A stretch of 64,000 nt of DNA from Blastococcus sp. CT_GayMR19 (GTDB taxonomy: Bacteria; Actinomycetota; Actinomycetes; Mycobacteriales; Geodermatophilaceae), in NCBI RefSeq assembly GCF_004570385.1, contig NZ_SPQL01000007.1, forward strand, positions 124,001-188,000, given 5' to 3'. Positions within the stretch are counted from its first letter, which is position 1. Each line of letters begins with the position of its first letter. Below, in pieces: positions 25,616-34,799 of the stretch. A model generated the notes under the pieces. It did not search any database. It saw only the letters and a program-made list of their open reading frames with translations, and had not been told where the DNA came from. A program made the translations under genes and the position numbers.

Positions 25616-26314
25616 ATGGGCCTCGTGGAGATCATCGCCGCAGCGGACACGGCCCTGCGGATACCCGCGGCCGTCGACCTCGCCGCCATCGTCATCGGCG
25701 CCCTCACCGGCGGACTGCTCGCCGCGCGGGAGGGTTTCGCGGTCTCCGGGGTGCTGCTCCTCGCGGTCAGCGGCGGCCTCGGCGGCGGCCTGATCCGCGA
25801 CGTCCTCCTCGGCGACCTGCCTCCGGTGGCCATGACCAACCCGGCCTACCTGCCGACCGTGTCCATCGCCGCCGCGGTGACGTTCTACTTCTCCGGCTGG
25901 CTGGCCCGTCTGACCGGCCTGCTGGTGGTCCTGGACGCGATCACGCTGGGCTTCTTCACCGTCATCGGCGCCCAGAAGGCGCAGATCGCCGGCCTGCCCA
26001 GCGCCTCCGTCGTGTTCATCGGGACGGCGACGGCGGTCGGCGGGGCGGTCATCCGTGACGTCCTGCTCGCCCAGCGGGCCGACATCGTGCAGCCGGGCCC
26101 GTACAACGCCGTCGCCGCCATGATCGGGGCCTCGCTGCTGGCGGTGCTCGCGGGCCCGCTCGGCGTGGACCCCCTCCCGGTCGCGGCCGCCGTCATCGTG
26201 CTCGTGGCCACGCTGCGGGTGCTCTCCGTCTGGCGCGGCTGGGAGGCACCGGTCGCCGTCGACCTGCCGGAACGCACCCGCACCCGGCTGCGCCGCCGGC
26301 GCCGCCGGGAGTGA
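25616..26314 (+). CDS. TRIC-like cation channel family protein (UPF0126)
   Basis: 232 aa with about seven hydrophobic segments arranged as two repeats. Each repeat has a Gly-rich helix ending in IRDVLL (GGGLIRDVLLGDLPP near 63; GGAVIRDVLLAQRADI near 143), the hallmark of prokaryotic TRIC channels. The C-terminus is a run of Arg. It is an inner-membrane protein, probably a K+ channel by family. GGGAGG precedes ATG 25616. Confidence 0.85.
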   Translation: MGLVEIIAAADTALRIPAAVDLAAIVIGALTGGLLAAREGFAVSGVLLLAVSGGLGGGLIRDVLLGDLPPVAMTNPAYLPTVSIAAAVTFYFSGWLARLTGLLVVLDAITLGFFTVIGAQKAQIAGLPSASVVFIGTATAVGGAVIRDVLLAQRADIVQPGPYNAVAAMIGASLLAVLAGPLGVDPLPVAAAVIVLVATLRVLSVWRGWEAPVAVDLPERTRTRLRRRRRRE

Positions 26315-26315
26315 C

Positions 26316-29150
26316 TCACCCGGCGCGCGGGGCCTCCGGGTGGACCGCCGGTGCCGGCTCGATGTTCGCCGGCACCTGCTGCGGCCCCGATTCCGGTGGG
26401 CGCGGCTCGCTCTGCGGGTGCAGGCGGACGGCGAGCATGGCGACGTCGTCCTCCGCGTCGGGCAGGAACAGCCGCTGGAGCACCCGGTCGCACAGCTCCT
26501 CGAGCGGGAGTCCGGCGTACTCCCGCAGCACCGCCATCAGCTCGTCCGTCCCGGCGTCGACGTCCCGGTCGCGGCGCTCCACCAGCCCGTCGGTGTAGAG
26601 CAGCAGGGTTGCGCCGCGGGTCAGGCAGGCGACCCGGTCCGCCCGACGCGTGCTCGGGGCCACACCGAGGAGCAGGTCGGCGGGTGCCCCGTCGAGCAGG
26701 GTCACCTCGCCCTCGGCGTCGATCACGATCGGCGCGGGATGACCGGCACTCGACCAGCGGAACCAGGTCCGGCCGGTACGGAGGTCCTCGTCGCTCTCCT
26801 CGAGGCGGCCCACCAGCGCGGTCGCCATCGTGTCGAGGGCCAGCCCCTGCACCGCGCGGTCGAGCTCGGTGAGGATCTCGGCCGGCGTGCCGCCGCTGGA
26901 GTAGCCGATCCCGCGCAGCAGCCCGCGCACCTGTCCCATCGCGGCGGCGGCGCGGGTGTCGTGGCCGGCGACGTCACCGATGGCCAGCACGGTGCCGCCG
27001 TCCTCCTGGAGGAAGGCGTCGTACCAGTCGCCGCCGATCTCGGCGCCCTCGGCGGCCGGCACGTAGCGGACCGCGATCTCGCAGTGGTTCGGCTCGGGCG
27101 GGGCGGTGAGCATGCTCCGCTGCAACGCGTCGGCGAGGTCCCGCTGCTGGCCGTAGAGCCGGGCGTGGTGCAGGGCCAGGCCGGCCCGGCGGCCGATCTC
27201 CACCGCGGTGTCGACCTCGCCGGGGGTGTGCGGGCCGCGGTCCTTGCCGGTGAAGAGCCCGAGCGCGCCCAGGGTCTGACCGCGGGCCACGAGCGGCACG
27301 ATCGCCCCGGACGCCGCACCCAGCAGCTCGAGGCTCTCCTGCGCGGCGGCGTCGGGCAGCGCGGCGACCACCCGCTCGCGGTCGATCTCCGGGAGGACGA
27401 GCGGCTGCCCGGTCCGCGTGACCACCCGGGCTCCCGCCGCGTCGGTCATGACGTTGACCATCGACTCGACGTAGGTCTCCAGTTCCGCCCGGCGGGCGGG
27501 GTCCCGGTGGGCGCACGCGAGGTCGTGCAGCCGGCCCTGCTCGTCGGTGACGACGATCCAGCACCAGTCGCCGAGCGCCGGGACGACGAGCTCGGCGAGC
27601 TGGCCGATCTGCTGGTTGATGTCGAGCGACCCCGAGAGCACGCGGCCGGCGTCGGCCAGCAGCTGCAGGCGCTGGTTCGCCTCGGCCATGGCGGCGACCG
27701 CGGCCGCCCGCTCGTCGTCGGCCCGCAGCCGCGAGACGCTGAGCGCGATCTGCGCCGCGAGCGCCTCGAGCAGCTCGGCGTCGTCCTCGGAGAAGCTGTG
27801 GTCGATCGTCCACAACGCGACGAACGCACCGAGGATCCGGCCTTCGACCCTCAGCGGCAGGGCGGCGATGGCGCGCACGCCGAGCACCTCGCTGCCCTCC
27901 CGGGTCGAGGGGAACCGGGCGAACATCTCCTGGGTGTCGGCCAGCAGCACGCGCTCCCCGTGCATGGCGGCGTACTGCGTCGGCTGGGTGTCGTCGAGCT
28001 GGAGCTCGATGCCCTCGACGGGGTAGTCCACGTGTTCCTGCACCTCGTCGGCGAGGCCCCGGGTCATGTGCAGGCGCAGGGACCCGCCGTCGGGGGCGAA
28101 GACGGCCAGCAGGCTCGACTGGGCGCCGAGCACCCGCGCGCCGCGCAGCACCACGTCGGCCAGGTCCTCGAACCGGGCGGCGTTGGCCAGCTCGGCGGCG
28201 ACCTGCGAGACCGCCGTCGCCCGCTGCAGCGCCGCGAGCCGCTGATCGGCCTGCTGCCGCGCGTCGGTGACGTCGAGGACGGTGCCCAGGACGCGCACCG
28301 GCTCGCCGGTGGCGTCCCGCACCACCCGGCCCCGGGACACCACCCAGCGGACCCGGCCGTCCGGATCGATGGTCCGGGTCTCCGCCGTGAACTGGCCGCC
28401 CTGCTCGAGTGCCTCGCGCAGGGCCTCGGATGCCAGCGCCCGGTCGTCGGGGTGGACGTGGTCGTTCATGATCTGCTCGACCGGGCGCGATTCCACGGCT
28501 CCGTCGACGCCGAAGATCGCCGCGCAGCGTTCGTCCCAGAAGACCGACCCCGTGCGCAGGTCACGTTCCCAGGTACCGATCGAACTGGCCTCGAGCGCGA
28601 TCTCCAGCCGGGCGTCCGACGTCCCGATCGCCGACTGCGCGGCCGAGAGCTCCAGCTCGGCGACCACACTGGCCCCGAGCTGCTCGAGCAGGGCCGCCTC
28701 GTCGTCGGACCAGGGGCGCGGCTCGGCGTCGTAGGCCGCGAGAACGCCGACGATGTGCCCTGAAGCCGCGATCAGAGGCACGCCGAGGTAGGCCTGGACC
28801 TGGCCGGAGGTGACGGCCTCCACCCCCGAGACCCGCTCGTCCTCCGCCGCGCAGGGGACCACCAGCGGAGACCCGGTGCGCACCACGAACGCGGAGAGCA
28901 CACCGGTCAGCAGCGCGGGACCACCCACCACCCCGGGGGGCAGACCGTGGCCGCCGACGACGGTGTCCTGGTCGGTGAAGAGGGTGACCTTGGCGTGGCC
29001 GGTGCCGAGCAGCCGGGCGGCGAGCCCCGAGAGCCGGTCGAAGGCGGCGTGCCCGTAGACCTCGAGCAGCAGCCGGCGTGCGGCCGCGACGCGGTGCGGG
29101 TCGTGGAGGACGTCCGGCTGCAGGGGCGCGGGCCGAGCCACTGAGGCCAC
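26316..29150 (-). CDS. GAF/PAS sensor with SpoIIE-type PP2C phosphatase
   Basis: 944 aa. Order: GAF about 30-165, PAS/PAC about 180-300 (FGVDGAVE...RWVVSRGRVV), GAF about 310-460, GAF about 475-650, SpoIIE phosphatase about 670-900. Metal-binding motifs are EIGGDWYDAF, AIGDVAGHDTRAAAAM, LLLYTDGLVERRD and EDDVAMLAVRL. No membrane segment, so a cytosolic sensor. Such proteins usually dephosphorylate anti-sigma-factor antagonists. GTG at 29150 has GGAGG 8 nt upstream; ATG 29204 is an alternative. No partner anti-sigma gene is adjacent. Confidence 0.88.
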   Translation of the reverse strand: MASVARPAPLQPDVLHDPHRVAAARRLLLEVYGHAAFDRLSGLAARLLGTGHAKVTLFTDQDTVVGGHGLPPGVVGGPALLTGVLSAFVVRTGSPLVVPCAAEDERVSGVEAVTSGQVQAYLGVPLIAASGHIVGVLAAYDAEPRPWSDDEAALLEQLGASVVAELELSAAQSAIGTSDARLEIALEASSIGTWERDLRTGSVFWDERCAAIFGVDGAVESRPVEQIMNDHVHPDDRALASEALREALEQGGQFTAETRTIDPDGRVRWVVSRGRVVRDATGEPVRVLGTVLDVTDARQQADQRLAALQRATAVSQVAAELANAARFEDLADVVLRGARVLGAQSSLLAVFAPDGGSLRLHMTRGLADEVQEHVDYPVEGIELQLDDTQPTQYAAMHGERVLLADTQEMFARFPSTREGSEVLGVRAIAALPLRVEGRILGAFVALWTIDHSFSEDDAELLEALAAQIALSVSRLRADDERAAAVAAMAEANQRLQLLADAGRVLSGSLDINQQIGQLAELVVPALGDWCWIVVTDEQGRLHDLACAHRDPARRAELETYVESMVNVMTDAAGARVVTRTGQPLVLPEIDRERVVAALPDAAAQESLELLGAASGAIVPLVARGQTLGALGLFTGKDRGPHTPGEVDTAVEIGRRAGLALHHARLYGQQRDLADALQRSMLTAPPEPNHCEIAVRYVPAAEGAEIGGDWYDAFLQEDGGTVLAIGDVAGHDTRAAAAMGQVRGLLRGIGYSSGGTPAEILTELDRAVQGLALDTMATALVGRLEESDEDLRTGRTWFRWSSAGHPAPIVIDAEGEVTLLDGAPADLLLGVAPSTRRADRVACLTRGATLLLYTDGLVERRDRDVDAGTDELMAVLREYAGLPLEELCDRVLQRLFLPDAEDDVAMLAVRLHPQSEPRPPESGPQQVPANIEPAPAVHPEAPRAG

Positions 29151-29340
29151 CAACTCCCCCTCCGCGTCCGTCCGGCGGCGCCGCCCGCCACCGCAGGCCT
29201 CCATGCTGTCATGCGGCCCCGTCCGGCACGATGCTCCTCCCGGCTGAACGCCCGGCACCCGTTGGTGTCCGGGACGCCTCGGAGAGGCACGCGCCCCGCC
29301 CGGGTTCAAGCAACTCCGGCCACCGGCCGATGGACCCGAC

Positions 29341-30429
29341 ATGCTGGGAGCGCGGACGCGGGTACTGCCGGACTGCCGTCCGCTGCTCGCCGATCCCGAC
29401 GACCTGACGCTGGTGTTCCAGCCGATCGTCGATCTCGCCGCCGCGACGGTCGCCGGCTACGAGGCGCTGGCCCGCTTCCCCGGCACGGCCGGGCCCGACG
29501 TGTGGTTCGCCGCCGCGGCCGAGGCCGGCCTGGCCGCGGAACTCGAGTCCCTGGCGATCCACAAGGCGCTGGACGTCGTCCCCGACCTGCCCGCCAACAC
29601 GTTCCTCACCGTCAACGTCAGCCCGCACATCCTCGGCTCGGCGCCCGTGCAGGACGCGCTGGCCACCCGGCCCGACCTGCGCCGCGTCGTCGTCGAACTG
29701 ACCGAGCACACCCCGGTGGACGACCTGGCCCTGCTGCGCCGCCAGTGCGACGAGCTCCGCGAGCGGGGCGCGCTCATCGCCCTGGACGACGCCGGCAGCG
29801 GCTACTCGGGGCTGCAGCAGCTCGCCGCCCTGCGGCCCCAGGTGGTGAAGCTCGACCGCGCGCTGGTCAGCGACGCCGATGCCGACCCCGTGCGGGTGGC
29901 CCTGGCCGAGATGCTCGGCGAGTTCGCCGGCCGGATCGACGCCTGGCTGCTGGCCGAGGGACTGGAGACCCCGGCCGAGCTGGCCGCCTTCGCCCGGCTC
30001 GGGGTCCCGCTGGGTCAGGGCTGGCTGCTCGGCCGGCCGGCCCCGACGTTCCAGCCGCTGGCTCCCGACGTGGTGACGATGGTGCGCTCGCAGGTCGCCC
30101 GCGCCCGGCTCACCGACAGCGTGGCCAGCCTGCTGCGGCCCGTCCGCCAGACCGAGGGAGCCGGCGAGCTGCCCCCTGCCGTGCTGGTCGGTCCGCAGGG
30201 CGAGCCCGTCGCACTGGTCCTCGCCGACCTGCGGACGGCGGAGGTCTACACCGCCCCGGTGTCGCTGCGGGTGCACCCCTCCGCCGACGTCACCGAGACC
30301 CTGCAGCGGGCGCTCACCCGGCCTCCGGCGCAGCGGTTCGACCCGGTCCTGTGCACCGACCCCGCCGGATCGGTGCTCGGCCTGCTGCGCATCGAGGATC
30401 TCGCCTCCGCTGCACGGAAGAGCCGCTGA
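29341..30429 (+). CDS. EAL-domain c-di-GMP phosphodiesterase with C-terminal regulatory domain
   Basis: 362 aa. The catalytic set is present: YEALAR (EAL), NVSP, ELTEH, DDAGSGYSG, KLDR, EGLET and QGWLLGRP. It should therefore hydrolyse c-di-GMP to pGpG. Residues about 265-360 resemble a CBS-like domain (VTETLQRALTRPP, VLGLLRIEDLAS). No membrane segment. It is divergent from the SpoIIE gene. The likely counterparts are the two GGDEF proteins at 50331 and 52166. Confidence 0.88.
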   Translation: MLGARTRVLPDCRPLLADPDDLTLVFQPIVDLAAATVAGYEALARFPGTAGPDVWFAAAAEAGLAAELESLAIHKALDVVPDLPANTFLTVNVSPHILGSAPVQDALATRPDLRRVVVELTEHTPVDDLALLRRQCDELRERGALIALDDAGSGYSGLQQLAALRPQVVKLDRALVSDADADPVRVALAEMLGEFAGRIDAWLLAEGLETPAELAAFARLGVPLGQGWLLGRPAPTFQPLAPDVVTMVRSQVARARLTDSVASLLRPVRQTEGAGELPPAVLVGPQGEPVALVLADLRTAEVYTAPVSLRVHPSADVTETLQRALTRPPAQRFDPVLCTDPAGSVLGLLRIEDLASAARKSR

Positions 30430-30507
30430 CCCCACCAGACCCCCGGCCGCCACCCCGGCGACCGGTCGCACCACCGCCCAGACCGCTCGACGACGTGGAG
30501 TCCACCC

Positions 30508-30681
30508 ATGAAGACCTTCGCCTGCGGAGACGTCATCCCCGGCTGCAGCGCCCGCTTCTCGGCCTCGGACGAGGACGGGATCTTCGCGCAGGTCGCCGGT
30601 CACGCATCCCGCGACCACGGCGTCACCGACATCACCCCCGAGCTGGTGCAGGCCGTGCGCGACCGCATCGTCGCCATCTGA
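30508..30681 (+). CDS. DUF1059 small protein, 57 aa
   Basis: Starts MKTFACGDVIPGCSARF and ends DITPELVQAVRDRIVAI, the DUF1059 pattern (two Cys and a conserved His in HASRDHG, possibly metal-binding). GGAG lies 8 nt before the ATG. It is followed 14 nt later by a very strong hairpin. Function unknown. Confidence 0.85.
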   Translation: MKTFACGDVIPGCSARFSASDEDGIFAQVAGHASRDHGVTDITPELVQAVRDRIVAI

Positions 30682-30695
30682 TCAGCGCACCTCCG

Positions 30696-30732
30696 GAGCG
30701 GAGCGCGAGGACGTCGTCCTCGCGCTCCGCTC
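30696..30732. terminator. Strong hairpin after DUF1059 gene
   Basis: GAGCGGAGCGCGAGGACG (30696-30713) pairs perfectly over 18 nt with 30715-30732, leaving one unpaired T (a real loop would open two or three pairs). No T-run. The rest of the 296-nt gap to the HU gene (30733-30977) shows no gene; it should hold the HU promoter. Confidence 0.75.
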
Positions 30733-30977
30733 CCGTGCGTCCGGGGCTGAGACACGAGGGGCCCGCGGGGTTCTCCAGACCCCCCGCTGGCCAGACCCCC
30801 GGTCGGCATGGCACGGTGCCCGGGGTCCGGCGCTGCACGAGCGCCGGCTGCTCCCGAATCCTCCGCGCCCCCGTGTGCGGATGCCGGGAGGCCCCGCCGG
30901 CGCCCGCCGCGTCGGGGGATGGAGCCGGCCGCGTGCCGAGCCCAGGCACCTGCCACCGCACTCACGAGAGGAACCTC

Positions 30978-31262
30978 ATGAACAAGGCCGAACTGGTCTC
31001 CGCCATCGCCAAGCGCGCCGACGTCCCGGCCTCGACCGTCGACTCGGTCCTCGCCGGGCTGCAGGACGAGCTCGTCGACGCCATCACCCGCGGCGAGAAG
31101 GTCGCCGTCTCCGGGCTGCTGACCGTCGAGCGCACCCAGCGTTCCGCGCGCACCGGCCGCAACCCGCAGACCGGTGAGTCGCTCGACATCCCCGCCGCCA
31201 ACACCGTCAAGGTGACCGCCGGCTCGAACCTGAAGAAGGCCGCCAGCAGCGTTCCGGTCTGA
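30978..31262 (+). CDS. hupB: HU-family nucleoid DNA-binding protein
   Basis: 94 aa, standard HU length (MNKAELVSAIAKRADVPAS...; the DNA-binding arm RNPQTGESLDIPAANTVKVTAGSNLK). It lacks the long Lys/Ala-rich tail of mycobacterial HupB, so it is a short HU, possibly one of two in the genome. GAGAGGAAC precedes the ATG. It bends and compacts DNA. Confidence 0.92.
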   Translation: MNKAELVSAIAKRADVPASTVDSVLAGLQDELVDAITRGEKVAVSGLLTVERTQRSARTGRNPQTGESLDIPAANTVKVTAGSNLKKAASSVPV

Positions 31263-31409
31263 TCGACCGGGTCTGCCCAGGACCTGACCTCCTCCGCCGT
31301 CGGGCGGCTGCCGACCCCGTGTGGTCCGGCCCACAACGCCGTGGGTCAGGATGCGGGGAACAGGCGCCGTCCGACGGCGGACGGCGTTCCGGCGATTCCG
31401 GAGGTGTGC

Positions 31410-32666
31410 GTGGGCACCGACCTGCAGGTCAGCACCGATCCCGCGGAGGTCGGTCTCGACCCCGCCCGGCTGCAGCGCGTCGACCGGCGGCTGAGCCGCT
31501 GGGTCGACGACGGGCAGCTGCCCGGCTTCCTGGTCACCGTGGCCCGGCACGGGAAGCTGGTGCACGTCGGCCGGTCCGGCTCCCGGAACGTCGAGGAGGG
31601 GCTGCCGGTCGAGGCCGACACCCGCTGGCGCATCTACTCGATGACCAAGCCGGTCACCTCGGTCGCGGCGATGATGCTCTACGAAGAGGGCGCCTTCCAG
31701 CTCAGCGACCCGATCACGAAGTGGCTGCCCGAGTTCGCCGAGACGCGGGTGTACGTCGCCGGCTCCGCCATGAAGCCGGTCACCGCCCCGCAGGTGGAGC
31801 CCATCCGCGTGTGGCACCTGCTCACCCACACCTCCGGCCTGACCTACGGGTTCCACCACGCCCACCCGGTCGACGCGATGTACCGCGCGATGGGTCACGA
31901 GTGGGGCACCCCTCCCGGCGCGGACTCCGCCGAGGTGTGCCGGCAGTGGGCGTCGGTCCCGCTGGTCTTCCAGCCGGGCAGTGAGTGGAACTACGGCGTC
32001 TCCACCGACGTCCTCGGCCGGCTGGTCGAGGTGATCTCGGGGCAGCCGCTGGACGAGTTCTTCGAGCAGCGGATCTTCGCGCCGCTGGGCATGCGGAACA
32101 CGTCCTTCGGCCTGCGGGACGGCGACGAGCTCGAGTCGCTGGCGCGGCTGTACGCCGCCGTCCCCGGGCAGCCGGGCGGCGCCCCGACCGGCTTCGTGCC
32201 GTTCGACGCCATGGGCGCGGCCGCGCACTCGAAGCCCGACTTCCTGGCCGGCGGCGGGGGGCTCGTGTCCACCGCCGGTGACTACCTGCGCTTCGCCGAG
32301 CTGCTCCGGCGGGGCGGGTCCTACGACGGCGGGCGGCTGCTCGGCCCGCGGACGATCACGCACATGACCCGCAACCACCTGCCGGGCAACCAGGACCTGG
32401 AGACCTTCGGCCGGCCGCTGTTCGCCGAGACGCCGCTGCGCGGGGTCGGGTTCGGGTTGGGCTTCTCGATGGTCATCGACCCGGCGCGGTACGGCGTCGT
32501 CGCCAGCCTCGGTGACTACAGCTGGGGCGGTGCGGCGTCGACGGCTTTCTACGTCGACCCGGTCGAGGACGTGACGGTCAGCTTCTACACGCAGCTGCTG
32601 CCCTCGAGCACCCTACCGATCCGCAACTACCTGCGCGCGCTGGTCAACCAGGCCATCGTCGACTGA
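31410..32666 (+). CDS. Serine hydrolase, class C beta-lactamase/EstB family
   Basis: 418 aa. The S-x-x-K motif is SMTK (about residue 77), the Tyr motif is WNYGVSTDVLG (about 192), and HLLTHTSGLTYG lies between them. The third motif region is GLGFSMV, not the KTG of true beta-lactamases, which favours an esterase/peptidase. No signal peptide, so cytosolic. GTG at 31410 is chosen because GGAGG lies 5 nt upstream; the frame is open further to 31341 but that part is not family-like. Confidence 0.82.
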   Translation: MGTDLQVSTDPAEVGLDPARLQRVDRRLSRWVDDGQLPGFLVTVARHGKLVHVGRSGSRNVEEGLPVEADTRWRIYSMTKPVTSVAAMMLYEEGAFQLSDPITKWLPEFAETRVYVAGSAMKPVTAPQVEPIRVWHLLTHTSGLTYGFHHAHPVDAMYRAMGHEWGTPPGADSAEVCRQWASVPLVFQPGSEWNYGVSTDVLGRLVEVISGQPLDEFFEQRIFAPLGMRNTSFGLRDGDELESLARLYAAVPGQPGGAPTGFVPFDAMGAAAHSKPDFLAGGGGLVSTAGDYLRFAELLRRGGSYDGGRLLGPRTITHMTRNHLPGNQDLETFGRPLFAETPLRGVGFGLGFSMVIDPARYGVVASLGDYSWGGAASTAFYVDPVEDVTVSFYTQLLPSSTLPIRNYLRALVNQAIVD

Positions 32667-32671
32667 GTGCC

Positions 32672-32729
32672 CCGCTTCCGGTACCGAAAGCGGCGGAGGG
32701 CGTCCCTGCTTTCGGCACCGAAAGCAGGG
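32672..32729. repeat. Paired KpnI-centred palindromes, copy 3
   Basis: CGCTTCCGGTACCGAAAGCG (32673-32692) and a 26-nt palindrome at 32704-32729 with core TTTCGGCACCGAAA and stem CCCTGC/GCAGGG. It begins 6 nt after the hydrolase stop. The stem bases differ from other copies but still pair. Confidence 0.85.
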
Positions 32730-32811
32730 GCGGAGACGGTCGTCGCCGTCCCCTGCGCATCGTCTAGGTTGGCGGACTCCAGCAGACGGCGGACGGAGCG
32801 GGGGAACGCGG

Positions 32812-33672
32812 TTGCTGCGGCTCGGCGCCCTGGACGTGCCGGACGGCGCCCTCGTCGTCATGGCGATCGTCAACCGCACACCCGACTCCTTCTACGACCG
32901 CGGCGCGACGTTCGAGCTGGCCGCCGCCGTCGAACGCGTCGACCGAGTGGTCGCCGAAGGCGCGGACATGGTCGACGTCGGCGGGGTGAAGGCCGCGCCG
33001 GGCGAGGACGTCGACGCCGCCGAGGAGATCCGCCGCACCGTCGACCTGGTCGCGGCGATCCGGGCCGCCCACCCGGCGCTGCCGATCTCGATCGACACCT
33101 GGCGCGCCTCCGTGGCCCGGGAGGCGCTGGCGGCGGGGGCCGACGTGGTCAACGACGCCTGGGGCGGGGTGGACCCCGAACTGGCGGGCGTGGCCGCGGA
33201 GGCCGGCGCGGGGATCGTCTGCACGCACGCCGGCGGGCTGCCTCCGCGCACGCGGCCGCACCGGGTGGCCTACGACGACGTCGTCGCCGACATCGTCGCC
33301 CGGACGACGGCGCTCGCGGACGCCGCCGTCGCCGCGGGCGTCGACCGGGACCGGGTGCTCGTGGACCCCGGGCACGACTTCGGCAAGAACACCCGGCACT
33401 CGCTGGAGGCCACGCGGCGGCTGGGCGAGATGGTGGACACCGGCTGGCCCGTCCTCGTGGCGCTGTCCAACAAGGACTTCGTCGGGGAGACCCTCGACGT
33501 CCCGCTGGAGGAGCGGCTCACCGGCACCCTTGCCGCGACGGCGGTCAGCGCCTGGCTGGGGGCGCGGGTGTTCCGCGCGCACGACGTGGCGGCGACCCGG
33601 CAGACGCTGGACATGGTCGCGTCGATCCGCGGCGACCGGCCGCCGGTGCGCACCGTCCGCGGCCTCGCCTGA
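32812..33672 (+). CDS. folP2: Dihydropteroate synthase homologue, FolP2 type
   Basis: 286 aa TIM barrel. Motifs: MAIVNRTPDSFYDRGATF (residue 17), DVGGVKAAPGEDV where true DHPS has DIGGESTRPG, VNDAWGG, DPGHDFGKNT and SNKDFVGETLD. The substitutions at the second loop are those of mycobacterial FolP2, a paralogue reported to lack DHPS activity. TTG at 32812 gives the usual FolP2 N-terminus. The promoter is probably in 32730-32811 (TAGGTT at 32764). Confidence 0.85.
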   Translation: MLRLGALDVPDGALVVMAIVNRTPDSFYDRGATFELAAAVERVDRVVAEGADMVDVGGVKAAPGEDVDAAEEIRRTVDLVAAIRAAHPALPISIDTWRASVAREALAAGADVVNDAWGGVDPELAGVAAEAGAGIVCTHAGGLPPRTRPHRVAYDDVVADIVARTTALADAAVAAGVDRDRVLVDPGHDFGKNTRHSLEATRRLGEMVDTGWPVLVALSNKDFVGETLDVPLEERLTGTLAATAVSAWLGARVFRAHDVAATRQTLDMVASIRGDRPPVRTVRGLA

Positions 33673-33675
33673 ATC

Positions 33676-33731
33676 CAGCTTTCGGTACCGGAAGCGGAAC
33701 CGGGAAGCGCAGCTCTCGGTACCGGAAGCCG
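33676..33731. repeat. Paired KpnI-centred palindromes, copy 4
   Basis: GCTTTCGGTACCGGAAGC (33678-33695) and GCTCTCGGTACCGGAAGC (33712-33729), starting a few nt after the FolP2 stop. Both copies have a wobble-type mismatch next to the core. Confidence 0.8.
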
Positions 33732-33814
33732 CGAGGGCGGGGGCCCTGGTGGGTGGGTCGGGCCGGGTCTAGCCTCCGCCGCGACAGGTCCAGGTCGAGT
33801 CCGGAGGTGTGGAG

Positions 33815-34201
33815 ATGGGCGGTCGGGTCGTGCACTTCGAGGTCCCCTTCGACGACGGGGACCGCGCCCGCGGCTTCTACAAGGAGGTCTTCGGCTGGCA
33901 GGTGCAGGAGATGCCGGAGATGAGCTACACGATGGTCATGTCGGGCCCGAGCGGGGACAGCGGCCCCACCGAGCCCGGGTTCATCAACGGCGGGATGATG
34001 GCGCGCAAGGACGGTCCCGCGACGGGGCCGGTGATCGTCGTGGACGTCGACAGCATCGATGCCACGCTGGAGAAGATCGGCGGCCTCGGCGGCTCCACCG
34101 TCGCGGCGAAGATGCCGGTGGGCGACATGGGCTTCGCGGCCTACTTCACCGACCCCGAGGGCAACGTCGTCGGCCTCTGGGAGACGGCCCGGCCCGGCTG
34201 A
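33815..34201 (+). CDS. Glyoxalase/VOC-family protein
   Basis: 128 aa, one VOC pair of beta-alpha-beta-beta-beta units: VVHFEVPFDDGDRARGFYKEVFGW at the start and YFTDPEGNVVGLWE at the end, with possible metal ligands His and Glu. Function unknown; relatives act in glyoxal or antibiotic resistance or bind small molecules. ATG at 33815 has GGAGG 7 nt upstream. Palindrome pairs flank it on both sides. Confidence 0.82.
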   Translation: MGGRVVHFEVPFDDGDRARGFYKEVFGWQVQEMPEMSYTMVMSGPSGDSGPTEPGFINGGMMARKDGPATGPVIVVDVDSIDATLEKIGGLGGSTVAAKMPVGDMGFAAYFTDPEGNVVGLWETARPG

Positions 34202-34206
34202 CCCAC

Positions 34207-34263
34207 CTGCTCTCGGTACCGGAAGCGGCGGTACGCGCCCACGCTCTCGGTACCGAAAGCGTG
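34207..34263. repeat. Paired KpnI-centred palindromes, copy 5
   Basis: GCTCTCGGTACCGGAAGC (34209-34226) and a 24-nt palindrome (34240-34263) with stem CACGC/GCGTG, 7 nt after the VOC gene stop and just before the promoter of the thioesterase gene (TAGGTT at 34270). Confidence 0.85.
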
Positions 34264-34282
34264 GATGGCTAGGTTGCCCGGC

Positions 34283-34708
34283 ATGGCAGCCACCGGGTTC
34301 CACACCGCAGACGAGCTCAACGAGATCCTCCCGGGCACGCTCCCGGGGCTGCTCGGGCTTGTCATCACCGCGCACGAGCCCGGCCGGCTGGAGGCCGGGC
34401 TCGACGTCCGGCCGGACCTGCTGGCGCCCAACGGCTACCTGCACGCCGCCACGGTGGTGGCGCTGGCCGACACCGCCTGCGGGCTGGCCACCCGCGCGCT
34501 GCTCCCGGACGGGTCGGCCGGGTTCACCACCATCGAGCTGAAGTCGAACTTCCTGGGGACGGTCCGCGAGGGCCGGATCGTCACCGTGGCGACGAACGCG
34601 CACGCCGGGCGGACGACACAGGTCTGGGACGCCGTGGTCAGCGACCCCGCCTCCGGGAAGACGATCGCCCTGTTCCGCTGCACGCAGTCCGTGCTCTGGC
34701 CGCGCTGA
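34283..34708 (+). CDS. PaaI-type hot-dog thioesterase
   Basis: 141 aa hot-dog fold with the PaaI-like block HAATVVALADTACGLATR (about 50-67), FTTIELKSNFLGTVREGRI and AHAGRTTQVWDAVV. Expected to hydrolyse acyl- or aryl-CoA thioesters. TAGGTT at 34270-34275 ends 7 nt before ATG 34283, so it is probably leaderless; ATG 34265 lies upstream of that box and is unlikely. The acyl-CoA ligase gene follows 91 nt later and may share substrates. Confidence 0.83.
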   Translation: MAATGFHTADELNEILPGTLPGLLGLVITAHEPGRLEAGLDVRPDLLAPNGYLHAATVVALADTACGLATRALLPDGSAGFTTIELKSNFLGTVREGRIVTVATNAHAGRTTQVWDAVVSDPASGKTIALFRCTQSVLWPR

Positions 34709-34799
34709 TCCGAACAAGTGAACCCGCGGGTAACCCCCTTGTGGGGCCGGTCACGGACAGTGTGAGACTGGCGCCACATCGTCCCGAGGAGGAGTTCCT

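Noticed and set aside
28000-29342. Start of the SpoIIE protein at 29342
   Set aside because: The additional residues would overlap the start of the divergent EAL gene; GGAGG before GTG 29150 is a better signal.
31341-31409. Longer N-terminus for the serine hydrolase from GTG/ATG at 31341
   Set aside because: The extra residues (Arg/Pro-rich) are not family-like, and GGAGG lies directly before GTG 31410.
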